Shown piece by piece: positions 52,453 to 61,158 of a DNA stretch of 64,000 bases. Source of the DNA: Leptospira saintgironsiae (GTDB taxonomy: Bacteria > Spirochaetota > Leptospiria > Leptospirales > Leptospiraceae); contig NZ_NPDR01000001.1 in assembly GCF_002811765.1 (NCBI RefSeq), positions 930,001-994,000 of the forward strand, given 5' to 3'. Position numbers and translations under genes: made by a program. The notes beneath the pieces are model-generated. The model worked only from the letters and a program-made list of their open reading frames with translations, did no database searches and was not told the origin of the DNA. How positions within the stretch are numbered: position 1 is the stretch's first letter; every line of letters begins with the position of its first letter.

Positions 52453-53442
52453 CTAAAGTTTTTCCAAAAATAAAGTATTCTCGGATAATTCTTTCTTTAG
52501 TAGATGAAAGAATAAAAACAATTGGTCCGGGAAAAGTCCAACTTGTACAATCTCTAATAAATTATCTAAACAGTTGAGAACACTCTTTCTGTATTTGTCC
52601 TGCTTCTTTTCCGCAACTAACATAAAATAAGATCCAAGTGCCTTGTAGGATCTTTGTAAACATTGTAAATAATAACATTCTCTTGGTTTTTTGAATCTAT
52701 TATCGGTGAGTTTTAGGAAGAGAAGGAAAAGCCCCTGTCTCATCGCAAACGGGATCGGTCTATACGCATCGTATAGCAGACTAGAAATGTCATAGAATGG
52801 AGTTCCCATTCTTGCATCTTGGAAATCGATCAATGTCAATTCTCCAGTAGGGGAGAGCATGATGTTCCGTGCATGAAAGTCCCGATGACAGAATACCTTG
52901 TCCTTATATTCTGCTAAAAACCCAGAAGCTTCTTCCAAGAAAAAAACAACTTCTGGTCTAAGTTTAGTCTTGAGTTTGAACATTTCAGAGAAATTAGTAT
53001 ATGAAGAAAACGTAAACTTATTTTCGAAATTTAACTTTTCATAGTCGAATTCACGAGTGGAAACCGGAGGTTCCGGTCTGGTTTTTTGTAGAGAAACCAA
53101 AAGTTCCAAAGATTTTACTAAAAAGGTCCTATATTCTGCATCATCTTGGATAGAACTTAGATCTGAATCTCCTTCGTCGGAAAGGAGCATAAGCTTATTG
53201 AACACATCCGTCTTATATATTTTAGGGACCTTGAAGCCGTGGTGTTCTAAAAAATGTCCAACTTCTTGAAAATCATGCTGAAAGACTTGGTCTTTGCATA
53301 AGATCTTTGTGGTGCCATCAGGATATATTGCGCGATAATATCTGCGTGCCGAAGCTTCCGGGTTGAGTGAGTCTATCTTTTCAGGAAACTTTCCATCTAT
53401 CGCAAGGAAGCGAAAATCTATCTCACTTAAAACTTCGTTCAT
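52453..53442 (-). CDS. AmgK-like aminoglycoside-phosphotransferase-fold sugar kinase
   Basis: A 329-residue APH-fold kinase. The ATP-site pattern EASARRYYRAIYPDGTT resembles the DASFRRYFR of AmgK. The catalytic loop is FCHRDFHARNIML, with Asp and Asn, followed by the DFG-like LIDFQDARMGTPFYDISSLL. AmgK phosphorylates N-acetylmuramate or N-acetylglucosamine at C1. The adjacent MurU-like gene supports that role. Antibiotic modification is less likely in this context. The family resemblance is from motif recall. Confidence 0.8.
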   Translation of the reverse strand: MNEVLSEIDFRFLAIDGKFPEKIDSLNPEASARRYYRAIYPDGTTKILCKDQVFQHDFQEVGHFLEHHGFKVPKIYKTDVFNKLMLLSDEGDSDLSSIQDDAEYRTFLVKSLELLVSLQKTRPEPPVSTREFDYEKLNFENKFTFSSYTNFSEMFKLKTKLRPEVVFFLEEASGFLAEYKDKVFCHRDFHARNIMLSPTGELTLIDFQDARMGTPFYDISSLLYDAYRPIPFAMRQGLFLLFLKLTDNRFKKPRECYYLQCLQRSYKALGSYFMLVAEKKQDKYRKSVLNCLDNLLEIVQVGLFPDQLFLFFHLLKKELSENTLFLEKL

Positions 53443-53460
53443 AGCCGCGTATGGCTAGTT

Positions 53461-54972
53461 CTACAATTTGTCCGGAAAGACCAAGCGGAATTCGGTGCCT
53501 TTTTCCGGCTCAGAATCGATTTCTATTCGTATCCCGAATACATCGGCTATCTCTTTTGCAACGAACATTCCAAGCCCAGTGCCTTGGCCTGTTTTCTTTG
53601 TGGTGAAGTAAGGTTGAAAGATCTTATTCAAAATATCTTTGCTCATCCCGACCCCGTTATCCCTGATCTTAACCATAGGATGATGATTTTTTTCTCCTAC
53701 AGAGATCTCTATTCTTCCTTTATTCTCAGTAGCGTCTGCAGAATTTAAAAAGATATTAGAGAATAAAAGACTCAATTGATCTGCGTTAGAATGCACTGCT
53801 GTTTTTTCGGGACTTCTATCAAATACAATCTCACAATATTTTAAACGAGTAGTCTTTCTAAAAACTTCTATTACAGATTCTACTACTTCGTTTAGATCCA
53901 AATCTTCTTTGGCTCTGCCTGAATCTCCAGGTTTTCCAAGTTGTAATAAGTTGAAAGTCAGGTTCTTTAATTTTGTGATCTGGTTCCAGGTAACTGAGAT
54001 TGCCTTATCTTTGATAGGTTCATCAGCATCTGGAAGTCTTGCTACTTCTATAAAACCTTGGATGGCAGTGAGTGCATTATTGATCTCATGACCAATGCTC
54101 GAAGCGATTGTGGTTAAGAATGCTCTTCTTTCTGCGTCGATTAGTTTTTCTGAGATAATATTTTTCTGTGTAATGTCTCTCGCGATCCCAGTATAATATG
54201 TTTTTCCATTTAGTTCATATCTACATACAGAAATATCAAAATTGAATTTTTCTCCACTTCTGCTCACTAATTCCGCATTATGTAATCTAGCAATATTTTG
54301 GTCAGATTTACGGCTCATCAAATGAGCGATCCTTTCCAAATACGCGCCGGTATTTTCATCAGAAATTAGAAGGGTAATCTTTTGTCCTACGATTTCATTT
54401 TCTAAGTATCCGAAGTTCCGAATAGCAGCTTCGTTTGCTCCTCGGATAAGAAGATCTTCGTCAAGGGTGATCACACAGTCGCCAGTGGTTTCTAAAATTA
54501 AACTATTACGATAATTTAGATCTTTAGACTGCTGAGCGAAGTGAGTCTTTTCACGGACTGCTTTTATGATCTTTTTAGATTTTCTGTCTCTATCTTCTTT
54601 TTCTTTACGGGCATTCTCTAATGCAGCTAAGATGTTTTGCCTGCTGACAGGCTTGGAAATATAATCGAATACTCTATTTCTAAGAGCTTCTTCAGCGGTA
54701 TGAAGTTGAGGGTTTCCTGTTATGAGTATTACCGGAATATTAGAATTATATTTTTTGATCTCTCTTGCGACTTCGATCCCGTCTTTTCCGCCCATTAGAA
54801 TATCAGAAATTACTATATCAACTGCGTGATCTCTTACGATTGTCATTGCGGATTCGAAATCTTCTGCAAGAAAAACATGATATCCTTCTCTAGAGATTAC
54901 ACGTTCTAAAGCGGTTCTTATTTCCGCCTCATCGTCGATGATCAATACGTTGGGATTTCTTTCCCTTGTCAT
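53461..54972 (-). CDS. Receiver-PAS-histidine kinase hybrid
   Basis: A 503-residue hybrid. A receiver domain (1-125) has phosphoacceptor Asp57 in IVISDILMGG and the Lys in YISKPVS. A PAS domain (about 155-275) follows. A HisKA segment carries His295 in SIGHEINNALTAIQG, and a HATPase_c domain (about 385-500) has the N-box NIFLNSADA, DNGVGM and the GTGLGMF loop. The reverse order, receiver first, suggests it responds to an upstream kinase through the receiver. It lies 22 bases after the other sensor kinase (54995-57337), so the two may form a relay. Confidence 0.9.
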   Translation of the reverse strand: MTRERNPNVLIIDDEAEIRTALERVISREGYHVFLAEDFESAMTIVRDHAVDIVISDILMGGKDGIEVAREIKKYNSNIPVILITGNPQLHTAEEALRNRVFDYISKPVSRQNILAALENARKEKEDRDRKSKKIIKAVREKTHFAQQSKDLNYRNSLILETTGDCVITLDEDLLIRGANEAAIRNFGYLENEIVGQKITLLISDENTGAYLERIAHLMSRKSDQNIARLHNAELVSRSGEKFNFDISVCRYELNGKTYYTGIARDITQKNIISEKLIDAERRAFLTTIASSIGHEINNALTAIQGFIEVARLPDADEPIKDKAISVTWNQITKLKNLTFNLLQLGKPGDSGRAKEDLDLNEVVESVIEVFRKTTRLKYCEIVFDRSPEKTAVHSNADQLSLLFSNIFLNSADATENKGRIEISVGEKNHHPMVKIRDNGVGMSKDILNKIFQPYFTTKKTGQGTGLGMFVAKEIADVFGIRIEIDSEPEKGTEFRLVFPDKL

Positions 54973-54994
54973 AGTTTTATAAAGAATAAGTTCA

Positions 54995-57337
54995 TTATAC
55001 CTTTCCTACAGGCACTCGGACAGTGACCTTGGTGCCTTGTCCCGGATTGGATTCTAAATGTATGGTCCCACCATGATCGGTAATGATCCGTTGAGAGATA
55101 GTCAATCCAAGTCCAGTCCCTTGTTTGGTTCTCCTAGTCGTGTACAAAGGTAGAAATGCCTTCTCAGCGACTTCGGCGTTCATTCCGGGACCGTTATCTT
55201 GAATGGTAAAACTCACCATCTCTCCGTTCAAATATAATTCTTTTCGTGCAGAAACTTGTATTAAAGGAATCACCGGTTTATGTTCCATTTCGGAAATCGC
55301 GTTAACTGCATTTACTAGACAGTTGATCAATACCTGTTCGATTTCTTGCCAAGCAACATGGATCTGAGGAAGTTCAGGATTAGTAACCCGTTTCAATTCG
55401 ATTCCATTCTTTTTACAACTCACCTCGATGAGTTCGCAAGCTCTCAAAAGAATAAAATAAGGAGAAACCAATTCTTTTTTTCTCGGAGCTCTTCTTCCTA
55501 GATCCAAAAGTCCTTTGATCAAATCTCGGATCCTTAAGGCGGCGCCTTCAACTCTCTTGTAAACTTTTTTTCTTTCGATTGGATCCGGATCTTCATGTTC
55601 TAAAAGATCTTCTAAATATAACAAACTGGATTGAAGCGGGTTATTTACTTCGTGTGCGATACCTGCTGCGATTTCTCCGATGGATGCAAACTTTGCGGTC
55701 TCATATAATTGTCTGTCCAAAATTTTAGTTTGGGTTACATCCGAGAATATTAACATCGCTGCGACAGGGAAATCCTGGTATTTTTTAAGCGGAAGGAACT
55801 TTATAGAAAAGTAATTCTCTTCTTCTCCCAATAACACCATGGAAAGATCCAAATATGCTGCTCTTTGCGTGCGAATACATTCTTCCAGTTTAACTAAGAT
55901 CCCTTTTTGAGCCTCTTCCGGAAAAAGAGAAGGGAATTCATCATCCACATCCACATTTAAAAATTGGAATAAGTAGAATTTCAAAATAGGAGCTACTTCC
56001 AAAACTTTTCCCTGAGGATCCAATATTACGATCCCGTTATTCATTGAGGCGAATAAGTTCCGAAGTTTCATTTCGGAGGCACGGATCAGTTCTTCATTCT
56101 TCTTCTGTTCCGAAATATCTAATAAAAGTAAGATTGTCCCGATCCTATTCCCATAATCATCTTTCAGCGAAGAAGAAGCTAATAAAAACGGAACCTCATG
56201 CCTACCTCGGATCGTGATCCTAGTCTCCGCTCTCGATCCTAAAAGGATCATATCCATTGCTTCCGGTTCTAATTTCAGAAGTTCTCTTACTTGTACACCT
56301 ACGATTTCTTCTTTAGAAATTCCTAATAAAGTGCTGATATTGTTATTCACATAAGTAATAAATCCTTCGTCGTCAGTAGACAAAAGAGGAACTTCTAAAG
56401 AATTTAATAGTGCACCTTGGAATTGTAGGATTTTTGCAGTTTCTCTTCTTTGTTTTTCTATCCTTAAATATTGAAGAGAAGAGAGAAGATCTTCTACTAT
56501 CTCGAAATACAGATAGTTTTCTCCGGAATCGAATGCCATATTCTCTCGCGAAATGATCTGGATCCCGCCGATAATTTTACCTTCTTCTCGAATGATAAGG
56601 CTTAAGGATCTTCTGAAATCTTTTGCGACTAATGCTTCTTCCCATTCTGGATACACATTAGAACCAAATTCATAAATATGGAATTGTTCCTTTCCTTCTA
56701 GAAGAGTTTCGAAAGGAGATTTAGTTTTTTTTTCTTCCCAAGCAGTTTCTAAATTTTTTCTCCACTTAGAATCCAAGTCTGATTGGATGAGTATTTGATC
56801 TGTTCCATCTTCCCTTCTATAAAAACCCCAGACTAAACTATAATGAGGATTTTCTTTGAGAGTATCACAGATCTTTTGAAATAAAGTATTCTCAGAACTT
56901 AAACGTAAAGATCTAAGATTTAATTTTAAAAGTCGGAGAGACCTTAAGATACTTTGTAAATAATATAATCTGAGCTCTATCTCTCTGATCTCTGATCTTT
57001 GGTAGATGTGAAAAATTAAAGGTGAGTTTGGAGTTTCTGAGAAGGCGTTAATCGTGAAGTCAGCAAGAAGAAGTGATCCATTTTTTTTTCTCAAATTCCA
57101 AAGAAGGGAAATACCTAGTTCTTCTGCTCCGCCCCCGTAATTACCGATACTATCCGGGCGAGCGAGTAAATTGCCTAGGCTTAGAGTTTTTAGTTCATCT
57201 GGATTATAATCTAAGATAGAGCAAGCCTTAGGATTTGAACCGAGTATACTATAGGTCCCAGGCTCTAAGATTAGAATTCCTTCCTGGGCGGGAAAGAAGG
57301 CCTTTTCTAAGAGTAGAACTAATTCCCGATTCTTCAT
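54995..57337 (-). CDS. Multi-PAS/GAF sensor histidine kinase
   Basis: A 780-residue soluble kinase. There is an N-terminal PAS (about 10-115), a GAF-like segment (about 150-290), PAS domains at about 308-410 and 425-535, then HisKA with His562 in AGIAHEVNNPLQ. The HATPase_c domain (about 660-775) has INCLVNAVNAI, DNGPGMN and GTGLGLTIS. No membrane segments are seen, so it senses intracellular signals. The ligand is unknown. It precedes the receiver-kinase gene by 22 bases on the same strand and diverges from the alpha/beta hydrolase at 57416. Confidence 0.9.
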   Translation of the reverse strand: MKNRELVLLLEKAFFPAQEGILILEPGTYSILGSNPKACSILDYNPDELKTLSLGNLLARPDSIGNYGGGAEELGISLLWNLRKKNGSLLLADFTINAFSETPNSPLIFHIYQRSEIREIELRLYYLQSILRSLRLLKLNLRSLRLSSENTLFQKICDTLKENPHYSLVWGFYRREDGTDQILIQSDLDSKWRKNLETAWEEKKTKSPFETLLEGKEQFHIYEFGSNVYPEWEEALVAKDFRRSLSLIIREEGKIIGGIQIISRENMAFDSGENYLYFEIVEDLLSSLQYLRIEKQRRETAKILQFQGALLNSLEVPLLSTDDEGFITYVNNNISTLLGISKEEIVGVQVRELLKLEPEAMDMILLGSRAETRITIRGRHEVPFLLASSSLKDDYGNRIGTILLLLDISEQKKNEELIRASEMKLRNLFASMNNGIVILDPQGKVLEVAPILKFYLFQFLNVDVDDEFPSLFPEEAQKGILVKLEECIRTQRAAYLDLSMVLLGEEENYFSIKFLPLKKYQDFPVAAMLIFSDVTQTKILDRQLYETAKFASIGEIAAGIAHEVNNPLQSSLLYLEDLLEHEDPDPIERKKVYKRVEGAALRIRDLIKGLLDLGRRAPRKKELVSPYFILLRACELIEVSCKKNGIELKRVTNPELPQIHVAWQEIEQVLINCLVNAVNAISEMEHKPVIPLIQVSARKELYLNGEMVSFTIQDNGPGMNAEVAEKAFLPLYTTRRTKQGTGLGLTISQRIITDHGGTIHLESNPGQGTKVTVRVPVGKV

Positions 57338-57415
57338 GAATTGTATATAATATCGGAATTCCGCATCGTAAAATTGATTTGGATTCCTTGCTAGATTCGA
57401 CTAGAGAGGGAATCA

Positions 57416-58300
57416 TTGACTCAATCTATGGATTTTGTATACGAACTTTTTCTTCGAAATTATACCAGGCAAAAAATTCGGTTTATGGAGAAGGAGCTGG
57501 GATTTCAGCGCCTGCAACTTGACCTGGGTGGGCATAAAATTTTCTTCTTACAGAGACCTTCTGCCCAAGGATCGAACAAAACTCTTTTTTTCATACACGG
57601 ACTTCTGGATTCTGCCACAGGTTTCAGAAGACTGGCTCCTTTTTTACGAAATGACTTCAATCTTTTGGTCCCGGATATTCCCGGTTTTGGATTAAGTCCT
57701 CTTCCTAAAGTGAAATATTTGTATCAAGTAGATATATTTGCAGACCTTCTTTACAATTCGATCCGCAAACTCGCGTTAAACGATGTAGTGTTGGCTGGGC
57801 ATTCCATGGGATCTTTGATCGCGATGATGATTGCAATGCGCGATTCTGAAAAAGAAAAAAGGATCCAGAGACTCGTGTTACTTTCTCCTGGCGGAATTCC
57901 GCATCCACAAAGAGACGAAATGAGGAAGTTACTTTTTCCTTCGAAAACGGAAGAGATTGAAAGACTTCTTACTGCATTGTATCAGGAGAATGTTCCGGAA
58001 TTAGGTGGTATCGCAAAAAAAGCCCTGCTCAGCCAATGGAATAATTTAGCTCATCAGTTCTTAACGGAAAATACTCTAGATAGAGAAAAAGAAATTTTTC
58101 TGGGCAAAAAACTCTCTGCTGTTACCCAAAAATCTCTGATCATTTCCGGAACAGAAGATCCGATCACGGATCCTCCTATGGTCAAAAAGTTACATTCTTA
58201 TTTAAAGAAAAGCAAACTGGTATGGATCCCAAATGCGAAACATGCTATTCACATGGAAAGGCCTAAGGAGGTTGCAGAAAAGATCAATTCTTGGCTTTGA
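57416..58300 (+). CDS. Alpha/beta hydrolase
   Basis: A 294-residue alpha/beta hydrolase. LFFIHGLLDSATGFRRLAPF gives the HG oxyanion site, LVPDIPGFGLSPL the conserved turn and VLAGHSMGSLIAMMIA the nucleophile elbow. The acid and histidine are in SGTEDPITDPP and NAKHAIHMERPKEVA. It could be a lipase, esterase or C-C hydrolase. The start at 57416 is TTG with GAGGG just upstream; an in-frame ATG lies 12 bases later. It diverges from the sensor kinase operon, 78 bases away. Confidence 0.82.
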   Translation: MTQSMDFVYELFLRNYTRQKIRFMEKELGFQRLQLDLGGHKIFFLQRPSAQGSNKTLFFIHGLLDSATGFRRLAPFLRNDFNLLVPDIPGFGLSPLPKVKYLYQVDIFADLLYNSIRKLALNDVVLAGHSMGSLIAMMIAMRDSEKEKRIQRLVLLSPGGIPHPQRDEMRKLLFPSKTEEIERLLTALYQENVPELGGIAKKALLSQWNNLAHQFLTENTLDREKEIFLGKKLSAVTQKSLIISGTEDPITDPPMVKKLHSYLKKSKLVWIPNAKHAIHMERPKEVAEKINSWL

Positions 58301-58659
58301 AGATTGATGTTGGCTGAATTCTACTCCTCGAATAAGGGAGAAGAAGGTAAGCTAACCTTATAAAAAGAGTCTTTGTTGGGAAATAAATTATTTATTATTA
58401 AAACCTAATACTCTTCTTATTTATTTTCTCTTCTGAGATCCTATCTATAGGATAAAAAAAGACAGACACATAAATTTAAAAAAATGGCGAAAAAATTTCG
58501 TACAATATTGTTACGAGAAATCCAAATCAACTCTTGATCCGTATTAGATTTTATAAAATAAAAAAAAATCTTCCTACCTTCGTCCGAGTTTTTTGAAAAA
58601 CGAATATAGAAATTAGAATCAAAAAACCGTAATACAAGGGACTGGCTGGCGGATAAAAA
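58301..58659. other. 359-base AT-rich intergenic region
   Basis: No gene was found. A weak AAGGT-AAGCTA-ACCTT hairpin (58344-58359), followed by TATAAAAAG, may end the hydrolase transcript. The rest is very AT-rich and probably holds the promoter of the response regulator at 58660. An antisense reading in 58441-58710 is composed of aromatic and hydrophobic residues without any family pattern. Confidence 0.55.
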
Positions 58660-59277
58660 ATGGAAAAAGTAAAAATAGCTATAGTAGAAGACAATTCCGA
58701 GTTTGCTCAAAACTGTGCAAACACTCTCTCTGTGATGGAAGAAGTGGATCAGGTAGAAGTATTTTCTTCTACCGAAGACTTATCACATAATCACCAAGAT
58801 AAATTTGATCTTGTATTTATGGATATCGTTCTTCCTGGAAAATCCGGGATCGATTATATAAAAGAAAGATCTGAATTTGATAACGACCCTAAGTATATTA
58901 TGTTATCTACGTTAGACACTGACGATGCTTTAATACAAGCAATGAAGGCTGGTGCAGTCGGATTTGTTCTCAAAAAAGATCTGAAAGACATAAAAGAAGT
59001 AGCGAGGATGGTGATGAGAGAAGGAGGGATACTTTCTCCTGGTGCCGCTGCGAAAGTGATTTCCTTTTTCAGGAAACCTCCAACGAAGGAGACACATTCT
59101 TTAACTCCTCGAGAAAAAGAAATTTTGAATCATATCATAAATGGTTATAGAACTAAAGATATAGCGCGTAACTTTGGGACGAAAGAAGGTACAGTTCGAA
59201 TTCAGATCAAAAGTATTTTCAAAAAATTACAAGTGAACTCTAGAGTAGATCTGGTTCGTAAGTATTCTCGTTTCTAA
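58660..59277 (+). CDS. NarL/FixJ-type response regulator
   Basis: A 205-residue two-domain regulator. The receiver domain (1-120) has Asp55 in LVFMDIVLPGKSG and Lys in FVLKKDL. A LuxR-type HTH (about 140-200) follows, with SLTPREKEILNHIINGYRTK and TKEGTVRIQIKSIFKKLQ. No partner kinase is adjacent; the PAS kinases at 53461-57337 are possible partners but there is no direct evidence. The ATG is at 58660. Confidence 0.92.
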   Translation: MEKVKIAIVEDNSEFAQNCANTLSVMEEVDQVEVFSSTEDLSHNHQDKFDLVFMDIVLPGKSGIDYIKERSEFDNDPKYIMLSTLDTDDALIQAMKAGAVGFVLKKDLKDIKEVARMVMREGGILSPGAAAKVISFFRKPPTKETHSLTPREKEILNHIINGYRTKDIARNFGTKEGTVRIQIKSIFKKLQVNSRVDLVRKYSRF

Positions 59278-59429
59278 AAATTTTACTAATCCAAAGTATC
59301 TAATTTTGCTGTGACAGTACACATTAGTTTTTGCGACACGGAAAGATTAGTTTTATATGAGGTTGAAATAAAAACTTAATTAATTTAAAATAATAAGTAA
59401 ACTTGCTTTCATCGAATTGTTACTAGTGT

Positions 59430-60074
59430 ATGGTATTCAACATGATGGAGATCCGAGAAACGGAATGGTCCGAAGCTCTGGCTCGTCTCGCTGTGGTAGT
59501 ATCCACTTATAAACATGTCGGAAGTACTACAGATCAAGTCTTTCTGGCTTGCGAGTCATTATGGGCGGATTGGGACGGCTTCGAGCCAACTGGACCTGAT
59601 TGGTTACAAGGTTTTGAGGAATCCATGGACGAAGGAGAGATGCAATATGCTTCAAACTCCTTTTCACAAGTAAGATCTCTATTGAGAGAAAAATTAGACG
59701 AGGTCAATCACACTTTCGAGAATGGAGAAGATTCAGTAATCGGTGATTTGATCTTAGAGTTATCTGACGGAATATATTCTTTATTAAACGGACCGGAAGA
59801 ACCGGATAAAACTGTAGAATCTATACTCATAGAAGCAGAAAAACTTTTAGAGATACTTTTAGAATCTAATGATCTCAAATTTCCTGAGGATGAAAATTTG
59901 TCCTCTATCGATTTGGAATTGATAGAGGATTTGGGAGAAAGAGAAATTTTAAGAGAATTGATCTCCGCTTTCGAATCTGCAGTAGAATCCAAACAAAACG
60001 GAAAAGCATTATATCTTTTGATGTCCAGGATCTTTATAGTCCACTGGAGTTTTTACAGATTAAGAGTAGCTTAA
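59430..60074 (+). CDS. Acidic hypothetical protein, 214 residues
   Basis: Not recognised. A very acidic, helix-rich cytoplasmic protein. Conserved-looking features are WSEALARLAVVVSTYKHVGS near the start, a Trp-rich WADWDGFEPTGPDWLQGFEE, and a long Glu/Leu region (ILIEAEKLLEILLESNDLKF). No signal peptide or membrane helix was seen. Start uncertainty is small: in-frame ATGs at 59442 and 59445 would drop four or five residues. It follows the NarL-type regulator by 152 bases on the same strand. Confidence 0.55.
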   Translation: MVFNMMEIRETEWSEALARLAVVVSTYKHVGSTTDQVFLACESLWADWDGFEPTGPDWLQGFEESMDEGEMQYASNSFSQVRSLLREKLDEVNHTFENGEDSVIGDLILELSDGIYSLLNGPEEPDKTVESILIEAEKLLEILLESNDLKFPEDENLSSIDLELIEDLGEREILRELISAFESAVESKQNGKALYLLMSRIFIVHWSFYRLRVA

Positions 60075-60084
60075 TTAAAAAATT

Positions 60085-60801
60085 CTAATTTTTCTTAGGC
60101 TTACTTTTGGCCTCTTGAGCCAGTCTTACTTCTTCCCTTAAATTTTCTGCTTCTTGCCAGGTGATCCCTGCTTGATCTAACATGAATGTTTCTAATTTTT
60201 TTCTCCAAACTTCTAGTTCTTCCTCTCCGTTTAGTTTTGGAACGTAAAACGGCTCTGAAATAAAAAATTCAGCTTTAGAAAATAGTTTTGGAACTGGAGT
60301 TCTATCCCAACTTTGCACAATGCTATAATGATCATATTTTGCGTAGTAAGATAAAATTGGAAACCCTGTCATAGAGGCCAACTGAATGATACCTGGTTTG
60401 AGAGTATAGACTGGGCCAGTAGGGCCGTCTGGAGTGATTAAACTGATACTACCTTTTTTAGCGTCATTAACTAGTGCCCTTAACGCAGAGGCGCCTCCTC
60501 TTTTACTGGAACCTCTTTTTGGTTTCATCCCAAAATGAGAGATCACTCTTGTGGCTAATTCTCCATCTTTGGATTGAGAAGCCATTGGGATCACTTCCAA
60601 ACCATAACGTTTTACATAAAATTTATATGTGAAGTCTATAACGAATGGGATTTGGTTATGCCAAAGTGCTAAAACGAATCCTTTTTTTTGGAGAAGTAGC
60701 TCTTCTGTTTTTTTGGGGATATGTATTTTAGTCCAACGGACTGTAATATATATAATTTTTAATATTGAAGTGGCGATAAAGGAAGAAATTGCGATCTTCA
60801 T
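60085..60801 (-). CDS. DUF374 lysophospholipid acyltransferase-like protein
   Basis: A 238-residue protein of the DUF374/LPLAT-like family. After an N-terminal hydrophobic segment comes LALWHNQIPFVIDFTYKF. The family signature is PMASQSKDGELATRVISHFG, KRGSSKRGGASALRALVNDA and LITPDGPTGPVYTLKPG. Members resemble lipid A or lysophospholipid acyltransferases; the lipid substrate is uncertain. It is the last gene of the ppk operon, overlapping the small membrane protein by 4 bases (ATGA). Confidence 0.85.
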   Translation of the reverse strand: MKIAISSFIATSILKIIYITVRWTKIHIPKKTEELLLQKKGFVLALWHNQIPFVIDFTYKFYVKRYGLEVIPMASQSKDGELATRVISHFGMKPKRGSSKRGGASALRALVNDAKKGSISLITPDGPTGPVYTLKPGIIQLASMTGFPILSYYAKYDHYSIVQSWDRTPVPKLFSKAEFFISEPFYVPKLNGEEELEVWRKKLETFMLDQAGITWQEAENLREEVRLAQEAKSKPKKN

Positions 60802-61154
60802 GATCGGCCTCTCCCTTGGAAGAATGGTAATAAAAATAGCCAGATGGATGATAATACAAGTCCCATACTGTCTTTGAAAACTTCTGAATCCAGGTCAGGT
60901 TTAGGGTTATCTAAGAAATTATAAAATCCCCAAACAAAATATCCTATACCAACAGATTTTCCTAAACCTGCGATTAAGATCCTTCTGCTTGGATCATGAA
61001 AGTAAGAAGACCATTCAGTGGAATATAAAAGACTTACAGTTAGATAAGTCGGGATCCAAACTTGTGGATCCGATTTTATATAACTTAGGCCTGCAAATAC
61101 GATCCAGATAATTACGGTCAGAAACCTAAAAAAACCGGACAGTTGTTTATTCAT
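60798..61154 (-). CDS. Small membrane protein in the ppk operon
   Basis: A 118-residue protein with about four hydrophobic segments (FFRFLTVIIWIVFAGLSYI, PTYLTVSLLYS, ILIAGLGKSVGIGYFVWGF and SMGLVLSSIWLFLLPFF). Not recognised. It lies 4 bases after the oxidase stop and overlaps the DUF374 gene by 4 bases, so it is coupled to both. Membrane location is the only supported claim. Confidence 0.6.
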   Translation of the reverse strand: MNKQLSGFFRFLTVIIWIVFAGLSYIKSDPQVWIPTYLTVSLLYSTEWSSYFHDPSRRILIAGLGKSVGIGYFVWGFYNFLDNPKPDLDSEVFKDSMGLVLSSIWLFLLPFFQGRGRS

Positions 61155-61158
61155 GACT

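Noticed and set aside
58441..58710. 89-residue minus-strand frame of aromatic residues
   Set aside because: It comes from AT-rich intergenic DNA and runs into the response regulator's start.
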